The notes under the pieces were generated by a model, which searched no databases, had not been told where the DNA came from, and was given only the letters and a program-made list of their open reading frames with translations. Both the position numbers and the translations under genes were made by a program. Source: an uncultured Collinsella sp. (GTDB taxonomy: Bacteria > Actinomycetota > Coriobacteriia > Coriobacteriales > Coriobacteriaceae). Taken from it: a stretch of DNA of 38,991 nucleotides. Positions 22,526-30,349 of the stretch are shown here, piece by piece; within the stretch, counting starts at the first letter, position 1; each line of letters opens with the position of its first letter. The DNA lies in assembly GCA_900550965.1 (NCBI GenBank), contig URUC01000007.1:1-38991 (forward strand), given 5' to 3'.

Positions 22526-24259
22526 CTACCTGCTATTTTCTATAACATCTGCCATAAGACTAAAAACCCTATCTCTAAGTTCACGCTCCGAGTGAACTCC
22601 AAGCAAGGCATAGCTCTTGCTCTTGGCCTCTTTGACGGTTCCCCGAGCAACGTTAAGATGTGCGCAAATCTCGGTGGTTCTATTGCCATCAAAAACGCAT
22701 GTCATGATATCGGCATAAAGCGGCGTGAAACCAAGCCTCAAGAAGGCCTCACGCACGGTATCGCGTCGATCACCCACCCGAACCGTATCTTTCGAACGCA
22801 AGAATAGCAGCGAATTAGCCATAAGGATAAGTACGACAAGGAACGCAGTCACGCGTAAGGCAGGCATAAGGCCGCCAACGGCCTCACCGCTCCCAACGGA
22901 CTCAAAGAAAATGTACAGTCGACTTACCACATCGTGAACCCAGAACGCTGCTCCAGCACCCACAGACACCGAAGAAAGGGTGAGTTCAGGCGAAAGGCAC
23001 AAGTGCATTTTAGACATCCACCGTATAGCCGCACGGCAACACAGGGCCACAAGCACTATAGCTATCGATAGGATTATCGCATCATGCTCAAAGCCGAAGC
23101 ATACGAGGATTTCCTCGATGCCCATTCCAGACGCATACATAAACAGGAAGCAGACGAAGACTATCCTGCAGTTCTGATTGAACGATGAGGACCCCAGCGA
23201 TTCTGAACGGTGATCGTGGCCTTTTGTTGCGTCAAGATGCCACGCATCCTTTGACAAGAGAAGTCCAGCCGTCGCCTCTGAAATGTTTTTATATCCGGTT
23301 TTAGTCAAGGCCCGCGACAAATAGGTACGGGCAGTAGACGGGGAAATGTCCAAGGCAGAAGCAATCTCCTCGTACGTTTTTCCCTCTATCCTCATAGAGA
23401 AAACCGCGGACTCCCTTTGAGAAAAACCCGAAGCCGTAAGGATATCGGCAACTGCAGAGTGTTTTCCTCCTAATTTGGCGGCCGCAGAAAAAGCGCTCGT
23501 TAAGTCGGGGAAAAATCGCGTTATGGCCCTGGCAAGGATACTGCCCAAAACGGTAACCAGAAGCAATACGATCTCTTGATGCCCACCAAAGCCCAGGAGC
23601 ACAGCCCCGATGTTTATATTGCGCGAAAACAAACAATCCGTATCGAGAATAACGGCGGCATTACCAAACGCAAGAGGTTCGACGAGCGAGGCAGCAACCC
23701 CCATCTCGGCGTTAACGGAAAGGAAAGAACCGATGGAGTCCATCAACGGGACGAGAAGAAACTGAAGGCCAACAAGCAAAGCAATCAAGAGCACAACGGG
23801 GCTGTAAAGTGCGAGCTCAGGATACCCGTGGAGAGCAGAGCCATCGGCCACATGTTTCCCCTTTAATCCCGCACGTATGTTTGCGAATTCACCGCCAAGC
23901 ACCCAAGAACAGCAAGCGACAAGCAAGGGGGCTAGTAACAACAAAATGAACGCGAGCGCCGAAACCACAACATGAAATTGATGAAAGACATTAAGAGATA
24001 TCGTGTACATCACAAGAAGTGCAATGTCTACGAGCATAAGTCCAAAAAGCCTTTTGGAAATACCCGGTCTCACAGGGCGAGAGATGAGGCCCACACAGAA
24101 GCCCGAAAACAGATGCAGACCGATAAGAACGGTGCCAGAAAGGCCCGTATAAATACTTGGCGCCACACAATACAGACCAGCCGCCCCTATAAACAACATA
24201 ATTGAATGCCAGAGGAACGAGCGCGTCACGTTTTGCAGGGTAGCTGCCTCGGTTGCCAT
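22526..24259 (-). CDS. Membrane regulator with two LuxR-type DNA-binding domains
   Basis: 577 residues with the order membrane region (about 15-250, six segments), LuxR helix-turn-helix 1 (about 277-332, SGFSQRESAVFSMRIEGKTY then SPSTARTYLSRALTKTGYK), second membrane region (about 365-490, four segments), helix-turn-helix 2 (about 508-565, GFTPLYADIMTCVFDGNRTT then ARGTVKEAKSKSYALLG). It looks like two membrane LuxR regulators fused head to tail. The second domain is more diverged. The ATG at 24259 follows AGGAG with a 10-nt gap. It lies 124 bp upstream of the ABC fusion gene in the same direction and probably controls that operon. Codons look less G+C-rich than in flanking genes. Confidence 0.82.
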   Translation of the reverse strand: MATEAATLQNVTRSFLWHSIMLFIGAAGLYCVAPSIYTGLSGTVLIGLHLFSGFCVGLISRPVRPGISKRLFGLMLVDIALLVMYTISLNVFHQFHVVVSALAFILLLLAPLLVACCSWVLGGEFANIRAGLKGKHVADGSALHGYPELALYSPVVLLIALLVGLQFLLVPLMDSIGSFLSVNAEMGVAASLVEPLAFGNAAVILDTDCLFSRNINIGAVLLGFGGHQEIVLLLVTVLGSILARAITRFFPDLTSAFSAAAKLGGKHSAVADILTASGFSQRESAVFSMRIEGKTYEEIASALDISPSTARTYLSRALTKTGYKNISEATAGLLLSKDAWHLDATKGHDHRSESLGSSSFNQNCRIVFVCFLFMYASGMGIEEILVCFGFEHDAIILSIAIVLVALCCRAAIRWMSKMHLCLSPELTLSSVSVGAGAAFWVHDVVSRLYIFFESVGSGEAVGGLMPALRVTAFLVVLILMANSLLFLRSKDTVRVGDRRDTVREAFLRLGFTPLYADIMTCVFDGNRTTEICAHLNVARGTVKEAKSKSYALLGVHSERELRDRVFSLMADVIENSR

Positions 24260-24360
24260 AAAATCAAAGCTCCTAGATAGCATTTTGGGTATTTTAACAT
24301 CGTTCCCGGCGTTAAAAAAATGTTACCCGAATTAATCAATATCCCCCCTCCACCAAAAGG

Positions 24361-24490
24361 CACCACGCTGATCCTCCACTTTTGGAAGCGATAACCTGCT
24401 AAAAAGGGACAGGTTTGTTTTGGCAGGTTTTATCTGGGCAAACGCCAACCGCCGCGAGGGAGCTGCTTTCCCTCGCGGCGGTCTTCTAGC
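24361..24490 (+). repeat. Right 130-bp direct repeat
   Basis: Gap-free match to 19780-19909 at about 94%. It carries the luxR tail and the two terminator hairpins, and continues into module B, unlike the left copy. With its partner it brackets the secreted-protein/ABC/regulator block. Confidence 0.8.
24362..24394 (+). pseudogene. Remnant of a luxR gene 3' end
   Basis: The codons for TTLILHFWKR and TAA, the exact C-terminus of the membrane LuxR protein ending at 19813, stand here with no gene upstream. They are either the tail of a lost paralogue or one side of a duplicated insertion site. Confidence 0.65.
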
Positions 24491-24500
24491 GGTAAAAACC

Positions 24501-24619
24501 AAGTGAGTAGGCTTTTGGCGGGATGCCGAGCACACCTCAAAACGCCACAGCCCTGACCTGCGATTTTATTGAGCACTTGCCGCGATGTGCTCGGCAGATC
24601 CAAAAAAGCCTACTCACTT
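24501..24619. repeat. Dispersed long inverted-repeat module B, copy 2
   Basis: AAGTGAGTAGGCTTTT (24501-24516) pairs perfectly with 24604-24619, and inside it TGCCGAGCACA (24524-24534) with TGTGCTCGGCA (24586-24596). The loop holds CTGACCTGCGATTTTATTG. The same element is at 5897-6015. No gene is seen in 24260-24721. Confidence 0.7.
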
Positions 24620-24649
24620 GCATCTGAGATGCTCTAGATACGCAAAATA

Positions 24650-24683
24650 CCGCCGCGAAGGGGGCCCGGCTCCCTTCGCGGCG
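24650..24683 (-). terminator. Intrinsic terminator of the FtsX-like permease gene
   Basis: CGCCGCGAAGGG pairs with CCCTTCGCGGCG (24672-24683); on the minus strand GGTATTTTGCG follows. It starts 38 nt after the permease stop codon. Confidence 0.7.
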
Positions 24684-24721
24684 TTTGTTCGCTGTGGTTA
24701 TGCGGCGGTTTTGCCCGCTCG

Positions 24722-26959
24722 CTACTCGCTGTAGCGGGTGGCGATGGCGGCTCGCACCATGCCGGTACTCATGAGGTACGTTACCAGGAAGTAGCCGCCG
24801 TAGGCTGCCAAGAAAATCGCACAGGTAAGGCCCACCGTGCCGCCGATGCTCATGTTGCCAAACGTGCACCCCAGCTCGATGATCACCTTGAGCGCCACAA
24901 AGGAGTGCGCCAGACCCACTGCCAGCGGGAACAGGAAGAACACCGCTTGCTGCGCCATCACCGAATGGCGAATCTGGCGGTCGTCACAGCCGATCTGCGC
25001 CAGCACGCGATAGCTGCGGCTTCCGTCGGCCACATTGGAGAGCTGCTGGATCGACAGAATTGCCGCACATGCAACGACCAGTACAAAGCCAATGTAGATG
25101 GCCAGATAGCTAATCATGCCGTTCATCTGCGCTGCTTGCGTGTACATCTCGGAACGCGTGATGAAGACTCCCCACGACCCCGGCTCCTTGCCGTCAACGA
25201 GCAGATTGTCGAGCAAGGTGTATTTAATGCTCTCGTCTGCCTCGGTCGTATCCATACCCTGTTTGTAATTAACGAGCAGATTACTGGAATACGGTTGCAG
25301 ATTAAGCTGGGACAGCAGCTCATCGGCTACGACCACGGTACCGGGATTGCTGCCTATCGCCGAGTTGGCGATGGCCGCCGTGTCCTCGTCCGACTTATCG
25401 GTTGCGGGCTTGAGCGTATGCCCGCCCAAGGTTAGGGCATGGCCGCCAGCCATATACTTGGTGTACAGGTCGCCCAGCTCACCGCCCATATCACACGTGA
25501 GCAGATACTGGTCGCGGCCAATGCTCACCGGCTCCTCGCCCATCATCTGGCGCAGTTTGTTGTACTGGCTCGCCGGCGTCACATACAGACCCATCGCATC
25601 GGCGTTGCTTCCCTCGAGCGCCTTGGGAAGCTTTTCGCCCATGGCCTTGCACATCTCACCCGCCACCACCGAGGGGCCCGAGCCGCCAAGCGGATAACTC
25701 AGATACGAATCGATCTGCACATGCTCGCCGGCAACATCGGCGATATTGACCTTCTTGCCGGTCTCGTCGTTGTTGTCCGCCGACTTGCCCTTAATACCGT
25801 CTGCAACGTTATCGGGATCTTTACGATCGCCATGCCATGCAGCGTACAAATCGACCGTTGCATCGGCCAGCACCATGCGATCGGCCTCAGACGGATTGAC
25901 ATACTCCTTGTAGTAGTCGAGCGTTTCGGGCGTGTAATAGACATACAGCTGAGACACGTCAACAGGGTTATAGCGCTCCAGATTCTCGTTCATCACATTG
26001 GCAATCGACATACCGCAGGTCACCGAGGTAATGGCCAAAAACAGAATCATCGCGATGACGCCCATCGAAAAGCACACCGTATTGACCTTGGCCGAAAGCT
26101 GACGCACGGTAAACATATTGAGGCCGCGCCAATACACGCTGCGCAGGCTCTGCAACAGCTTGATAAGCATGCCCGAGAGTCCCCAGAACAGCGCAAAGGT
26201 GCCCACTGTAACCATAGCGGTCGTAATGCCAAACTGGCTCATGGCCTCTTGCAGCTTGCTGTCCGTCGCGGTTAGTGGGAACCCATCACGTAGCAGACGG
26301 TAATAGGCCACGCCCACAAGCGCCACGCCCACGGCAAAGATGGCAATCGCGATCCAGGGGTTGCGCGTCTTGATGCTCTCGTTGCGACGCTCGGCACCCA
26401 TGAGCTCAATGAGCCTGGTGCGACGCACGGCGCGAAGGTTCAGCAGTAGCGTGAGCACAAACATTACGAGCATGCAGGCAAGGGCCAGGTTGAACGCATG
26501 CACCGAGAAAAAGAAGTGGAAATTGGCGATCTGTGTCTTAAAGAGCGAGGCCGTAAAGAACGTCATGAGCTGGGAGAGTCCCACACCCAGCACAATGCCG
26601 GCGACAAAGGCCACGACCGATACTATCACGGTCTCGAGCGCCATGATCGTGGCGACGCGCCCGCGCCCCATGCCGAGCACCTGGTACAGGCCAAACTCCT
26701 TCTTGCGGCGTTTCATGATGAAGTTATTGGCGTACACCATCAAAAAGGCCATGACACCGGCCAAAAAGTACGTCAGGTAGCCGAGCATGCTGCCCATAAC
26801 CTGTGCCAAGCCCTCTTCATCGATTCCGGCGATGTCGACCTGCATCGAGATGGTGTTAAAGGCATAGAAGACCGTGACGCCCAGGGTGAGCGTCAAAAGG
26901 TAGACGAGGTAGTCGCGCCCGGCGCGGCGGACGTTGCCCCAAGCGAGTTTACAGAGCAT
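24722..26959 (-). CDS. FtsX-like ABC transporter permease (BceB-like)
   Basis: 745 residues. Starts MLCKLAWGNVRRAGRDYLVYLLTLTLGVTVFYAFN, the usual opening of BceB/VraG-type permeases. FtsX-type core helices follow near residues 60-150 and 210-330 (KRRKKEFGLYQVLGMGRGRVATIM is the cytoplasmic coupling segment). A large extracytoplasmic domain of about 250 residues comes next, and a last group of helices at the C-terminus, ten segments in all. Relatives sense or remove cell-wall-active peptides. The ATG at 26959 lies inside the 3' end of the ATPase gene (11-nt overlap, GAGGG upstream), so the pair is translationally coupled. The two-component system usually found with Bce transporters is absent from the window. 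Confidence 0.87.
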   Translation of the reverse strand: MLCKLAWGNVRRAGRDYLVYLLTLTLGVTVFYAFNTISMQVDIAGIDEEGLAQVMGSMLGYLTYFLAGVMAFLMVYANNFIMKRRKKEFGLYQVLGMGRGRVATIMALETVIVSVVAFVAGIVLGVGLSQLMTFFTASLFKTQIANFHFFFSVHAFNLALACMLVMFVLTLLLNLRAVRRTRLIELMGAERRNESIKTRNPWIAIAIFAVGVALVGVAYYRLLRDGFPLTATDSKLQEAMSQFGITTAMVTVGTFALFWGLSGMLIKLLQSLRSVYWRGLNMFTVRQLSAKVNTVCFSMGVIAMILFLAITSVTCGMSIANVMNENLERYNPVDVSQLYVYYTPETLDYYKEYVNPSEADRMVLADATVDLYAAWHGDRKDPDNVADGIKGKSADNNDETGKKVNIADVAGEHVQIDSYLSYPLGGSGPSVVAGEMCKAMGEKLPKALEGSNADAMGLYVTPASQYNKLRQMMGEEPVSIGRDQYLLTCDMGGELGDLYTKYMAGGHALTLGGHTLKPATDKSDEDTAAIANSAIGSNPGTVVVADELLSQLNLQPYSSNLLVNYKQGMDTTEADESIKYTLLDNLLVDGKEPGSWGVFITRSEMYTQAAQMNGMISYLAIYIGFVLVVACAAILSIQQLSNVADGSRSYRVLAQIGCDDRQIRHSVMAQQAVFFLFPLAVGLAHSFVALKVIIELGCTFGNMSIGGTVGLTCAIFLAAYGGYFLVTYLMSTGMVRAAIATRYSE

Positions 26960-27734
26960 CGGAGCCCTCACCGCCCATCATGGCAACGACCTCCATAATG
27001 CGGTCGAAGAACTCTCGGCGGTCGGTGTCGCCACGGCGCAGCTCGGTGAAGATCTTGCCGTCGCGGATAAACAGCACACGGCTCGTGTAGCTGGCGGCAA
27101 AGCTGTCATGCGTGACCATGAGCACGGTGGCGCGTAGGCGGCGGTTAAGGGCCTCCAGGCTCTCGAGCAGCAGACGAGCGCTTTTGGAGTCGAGGGCGCC
27201 GGTGGGCTCGTCGGCCATAATCATAGTGGGGTCGGTGACGAGCGCGCGAGCCGCGGCAACGCGCTGCTGCTGACCACCGGACATCTGGTAGGGATACTTG
27301 TCGAGCACCTGGCTGATGGACAGGCGCGCTGCCACATCCTGCACGCGGGTCGAAATCTCTGCCGAGTTTGCGCGGGCGATGGTGAGCGGCAGGGCGATGT
27401 TCTCGCGTGCCGTGAGCGTATCGAGCAGGTTGGAGTCCTGGAAGATAAAGCCCAGCTCCTCGCGGCGGAACTGCGAAAGCTTGGCCTGCTTCATGCGCGT
27501 CACGTCCTGGTCGTTGATGCGGATGGTGCCACTCGTGGCGCTATCGATGGTCGACACGCAGTTGAGCAACGTCGACTTGCCCGAGCCCGAGACGCCCATG
27601 ATGCCGACGAATTCGCCGCGGTTGACGGTAAAGCTGACATCGTTGAGCGCGCGGGTCACGTTGCCCAGTGCTCCATATACCTTTTCGAGATGCGCGACCT
27701 CCAGTACCGGGGTCGCCGTTTGCGTGGTTTGCAT
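26949..27734 (-). CDS. ABC transporter ATPase (BceA-like)
   Basis: 261-residue nucleotide-binding subunit. Walker A GVSGSGKSTLL near residue 48, Q-loop FIFQDSNLL, signature MSGGQQQRVA, Walker B IMADEPTGALD and H-loop VTHD are all intact, and the spacing matches MacB/LolD/BceA ATPases that partner FtsX-like permeases. It should energise the membrane protein encoded immediately downstream. AAAGGA precedes the ATG at 27734 by 6 nt. It is divergent from the NUDIX-Vsr gene over 144 bp; that gap contains a dyad at 27807-27840 (GCTTACGC with GCGTAAG, then GTAAGC), which could be an operator. Confidence 0.92.
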   Translation of the reverse strand: MQTTQTATPVLEVAHLEKVYGALGNVTRALNDVSFTVNRGEFVGIMGVSGSGKSTLLNCVSTIDSATSGTIRINDQDVTRMKQAKLSQFRREELGFIFQDSNLLDTLTARENIALPLTIARANSAEISTRVQDVAARLSISQVLDKYPYQMSGGQQQRVAAARALVTDPTMIMADEPTGALDSKSARLLLESLEALNRRLRATVLMVTHDSFAASYTSRVLFIRDGKIFTELRRGDTDRREFFDRIMEVVAMMGGEGSDAL

Positions 27735-27806
27735 ACCGAGTCCTTTCTTGCGATTAGTCTACGGCATCTATAGTCGCAAGGAGCCGAGTCGGCTACCATC
27801 GATATG

Positions 27807-27840
27807 GCTTACGCTTGCCCTACCGTTGCGTAAGGTAAGC
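27807..27840. promoter_or_regulatory. Nested dyad in the divergent bceA/NUDIX-Vsr promoter region
   Basis: GCTTACGC at 27807-27814 is complemented by GCGTAAG at 27828-27834, and GCTTAC again by GTAAGC at 27835-27840. Position between divergent starts suggests regulator binding; nothing identifies the regulator. Confidence 0.35.
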
Positions 27841-27878
27841 GTAGTCTGCCATGTGTTGATGTTGAGAGAGGGCTCCTG

Positions 27879-28865
27879 TTGAAGACTGTTCATGTTGCCG
27901 CTGGGATCATTCGCAAGGAAGGATCTGACGAGCTGCTTGCCGTGCAGCGCGGCTACGGCAACATGCAGGGACTTTGGGAGTTCCCGGGCGGCAAACTTCT
28001 GCGCGGCGAGACACCCGAAGACGCCGTGCGCCGCGAGCTTATGGAAGAGCTACAGGTAAACGTCACCAACCTGCGTGATTTCTACACCGTTGAGTATGAC
28101 TACCCCGATTTTCATCTCTCCATGGAGTGTTACTACTGCTCGCTCGCCGATGAATCCGATGAGCCCCAGAAACACGACCGCCAGCTTGATATCCGCTGGA
28201 TTCCACGCACCTCGCTTGCCACGGTGGAATGGATGCCCGCCGACAAGGGGCTCATTGATGCTCTGATTGAGTTAAAGGAAGATCGGCTTGAGGCAAGCTC
28301 CGCCGATGACACCGCGCCCAACACAACCGACAAACCCGCCACCAAACCCAAGCGCGCACCTAAACGCCGCAGCAAAAAGCGTCCCAAGCCCGGTCTGCTC
28401 GACGGCATCGATACCTCGGACCTCTCCGCTGACGAGCGCGAACTGGTCCGCCGTCGCGCCGCCATCAAAAAGTCCATGAAGGGCAACAAGCGCGCCAACA
28501 CCAAGCCCGAGCTGCTCGTACGACAGCGCCTGCGGGCAGCGGGCCTTACGGGTTATCGCTTGGAATGGAAGGTTCCCGGCAAGCCCGACATCGCCTTCCC
28601 CGGGCGCAAGATCGCCATCTTCGTCAACGGTTGCTTTTGGCATCGCTGCCCCAAGTGCAATCCGAGCCAGCCCAAGCGCAACGTTGAGTTTTGGGAGGCA
28701 AAGTTCCGTCGCAACGTCGAGCGCGACCGCGCTGCCGTGGCAGCACTCACTCAAATGGGCTGGACACCCATAACCATCTGGGAATGCGAGCTCAAAAAAG
28801 ACCGCATCGACGCCACGATGGAAAAGGTCATCGAACAGGTGCGCGCCGCAGAGCCGCAGCGCTAG
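27879..28865 (+). CDS. NUDIX hydrolase fused to a Vsr-type endonuclease
   Basis: 328 residues with two repair-type domains. Residues 1-130 are a MutT-like NUDIX domain; the box at 37-59 reads GKLLRGE then RELMEEL, intact except that the late Gly is Gln. Residues 137-200 form a Lys/Arg/Pro-rich linker (KPKRAPKRRSKKRPKPG). Residues 200-320 match very short patch repair endonucleases: NTKPELLVRQRL, PGKPDIAF with the catalytic Asp237, FVNGCFWHRCPKC with His255 and zinc-type Cys, NVERDR and WECELK. The first His of HGCFWH is Asn. No Dcm-type cytosine methyltransferase, the usual Vsr partner, is nearby. The start is TTG at 27879 with GAGAGAGGG upstream. The N-domain might clean oxidised nucleotides while the C-domain nicks T:G mismatches. 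Confidence 0.88.
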   Translation: MKTVHVAAGIIRKEGSDELLAVQRGYGNMQGLWEFPGGKLLRGETPEDAVRRELMEELQVNVTNLRDFYTVEYDYPDFHLSMECYYCSLADESDEPQKHDRQLDIRWIPRTSLATVEWMPADKGLIDALIELKEDRLEASSADDTAPNTTDKPATKPKRAPKRRSKKRPKPGLLDGIDTSDLSADERELVRRRAAIKKSMKGNKRANTKPELLVRQRLRAAGLTGYRLEWKVPGKPDIAFPGRKIAIFVNGCFWHRCPKCNPSQPKRNVEFWEAKFRRNVERDRAAVAALTQMGWTPITIWECELKKDRIDATMEKVIEQVRAAEPQR

Positions 28866-28951
28866 GAACGAGCCGTCCACACGCCCCACACAGGCAAGCC
28901 ACATCCGCGCCACAAACCTTAGAAAGCCCTTAAGCTCAAAACCTTTCAAGA

Positions 28952-28992
28952 GTGTTACTCGATACCTCTGACCTGCGGTTTCATCGTAACAC
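28952..28992. repeat. Hairpin with the CTGACCTGCGGTTT loop word
   Basis: GTGTTAC (28952-28958) pairs with GTAACAC (28986-28992), extended by GAT/ATC. Its interior CTGACCTGCGGTTTCAT resembles the loop of module B. It lies after the NUDIX-Vsr gene. Confidence 0.4.
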
Positions 28993-29119
28993 CAAACCAG
29001 GTTAAGCCTTTCTTTAGCGCTTCTTTGCAGCAGCCGCGGCATAATACTGCCAACGCACGGGACCTAGCAGCAAACCCCGCGCGCAATCTTTTGGTGGACA
29101 TCGAGGAGGCCGCATAAGC

Positions 29120-29329
29120 ATGCATTCTTCCAGTGACGCAGCACAGCAGCCATCCCTAAAATATGCAGACCTTTTCTCCTTCCCCCCGACACAGAGAAAC
29201 GGCCTCCCCGACTCCCCCACCACAAAAGCCAAACGCTCAACCGACCAGAGCCTCAACTTACGAGCATCCTTCGAAAAGCTCCAAGCATCCCTAGACAAGG
29301 CGTTCCCCGAACAGGCAAGAGCAATCTAA
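29120..29329 (+). CDS. Small hypothetical protein (69 aa)
   Basis: ATG at 29120 with GAGGAGG 10 nt upstream; 69 residues, hydrophilic, Ser/Gln-rich, ending in a predicted amphipathic helix (LRASFEKLQASLDKAFPEQARAI). A 30-codon frame (29025-29117, ending LLVDIEEAA) lies directly before it and carries the ribosome-binding site, hinting at a coupled pair or one broken gene. A CATAAT box near 29039 could be a -10. No family recognised. It may be spurious, but it is the only candidate in the 489-bp gap between NUDIX-Vsr and the AraC gene. Confidence 0.35.
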   Translation: MHSSSDAAQQPSLKYADLFSFPPTQRNGLPDSPTTKAKRSTDQSLNLRASFEKLQASLDKAFPEQARAI

Positions 29330-29342
29330 GCCCATCGCGCTT

Positions 29343-29348
29343 TATACT
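29343..29348 (+). promoter_or_regulatory. -10 box for a possibly leaderless araC-type gene
   Basis: TATACT ends 7 nt before the ATG at 29355, so transcription would begin at or next to the start codon. No ribosome-binding site is visible. The -35 region (AGCAAT) is weak. Confidence 0.4.
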
Positions 29349-29354
29349 GATGCC

Positions 29355-30293
29355 ATGCGAAACATGGATCACATAGAATTGCACCGCGGAGGACGCGAGG
29401 AAGCGTTTCCCGAGACCGCCGAAGACTGGCCCTATATTGCCGAACGCGCAGAATTCGCTCGCTATCCGGGCAATTCCGTCCCCTGGCACTGGCATTCCGA
29501 AGTTGAGCTTTTCTACATGGAGCAGGGAGCGATTGACTATCGAACGCGCGCGACTCATGAGCACGTACGCTTTGAGGAAGGGTCCGCCGGCTTTATCAAC
29601 GGCGGCGTTTTGCACAGCACGCTGCAATCACCCAATTCGGCACCAGCCATTCAAATGTTGCATATCTTTCAGCCGTCGATGCTCGGCGATCCCGCGGGAC
29701 GCCTTCAAAAGCGCTATATCAATCCTTTGCTGCAATGTCGAGGCGTCGACGTGCTCAAATGGTCGCCCACCAACCCCGACGATATGCCCTTTATCGATTT
29801 GCTAAAGAGTTCCTTTAACCACGACCTTCAACGGCCGCAGAACGAGATGGCGCTTCGGAATAGCTTGTCAGAGCTCTGGATTCAGATTTACGCCAAGGCC
29901 GAACCGCTCTTTTCCTCCGACAACGCCTCTTGGATGACCAACCGCGACATACAGTTCAAGGCAATCCTGGACTATATCCGCGCAAACTATGCAGCCGCTA
30001 TAGATGTGCCCCAGATGGCATCTGCAGCCGGCGTAAGCGAAAGAGAGTGTTACCGCATTATCGAAGCTTGCGCAGGAACGACCCCGGCGGCATATCTGCG
30101 CGCATACCGCGTAAACCGTGCTTGCGAACTTTTGGCACACACCACGCGAACGGTCCAGACAGTCGCGCGCCAATGCGGCTTTGCGACAGCAAGCCATCTT
30201 GGCCAGGTATTTAAAGAACAAATGGAATGCACTCCTTCGAGCTATCGAGCAGCGAGGCAGAATCTCGATAGCACCAGGCAGAAATCCCGCTAG
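29355..30293 (+). CDS. AraC-family transcriptional regulator with cupin sensor
   Basis: 312 residues. The N-terminal cupin-like half has WHWHSEVELFYMEQG near residues 44-58, the usual metal or sugar-binding strand pair. The C-terminal 100 residues contain the two AraC helix-turn-helices (IDVPQMASAAGVSERECYRI and VQTVARQCGFATASHLGQVF, then P-S-S-Y-R). AraC proteins of this type normally control carbohydrate genes and bind sugars. Translation may be leaderless: a TATACT box lies 7 nt before the ATG and no Shine-Dalgarno is seen. The next gene, a HAD phosphatase, is in the same direction 56 bp downstream. Confidence 0.88.
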   Translation: MRNMDHIELHRGGREEAFPETAEDWPYIAERAEFARYPGNSVPWHWHSEVELFYMEQGAIDYRTRATHEHVRFEEGSAGFINGGVLHSTLQSPNSAPAIQMLHIFQPSMLGDPAGRLQKRYINPLLQCRGVDVLKWSPTNPDDMPFIDLLKSSFNHDLQRPQNEMALRNSLSELWIQIYAKAEPLFSSDNASWMTNRDIQFKAILDYIRANYAAAIDVPQMASAAGVSERECYRIIEACAGTTPAAYLRAYRVNRACELLAHTTRTVQTVARQCGFATASHLGQVFKEQMECTPSSYRAARQNLDSTRQKSR

Positions 30294-30349
30294 CCCTTCT
30301 TCTGTCACTGCATCAAACTTGCAGGCAAACAACGGATAGGAGCTACTAT

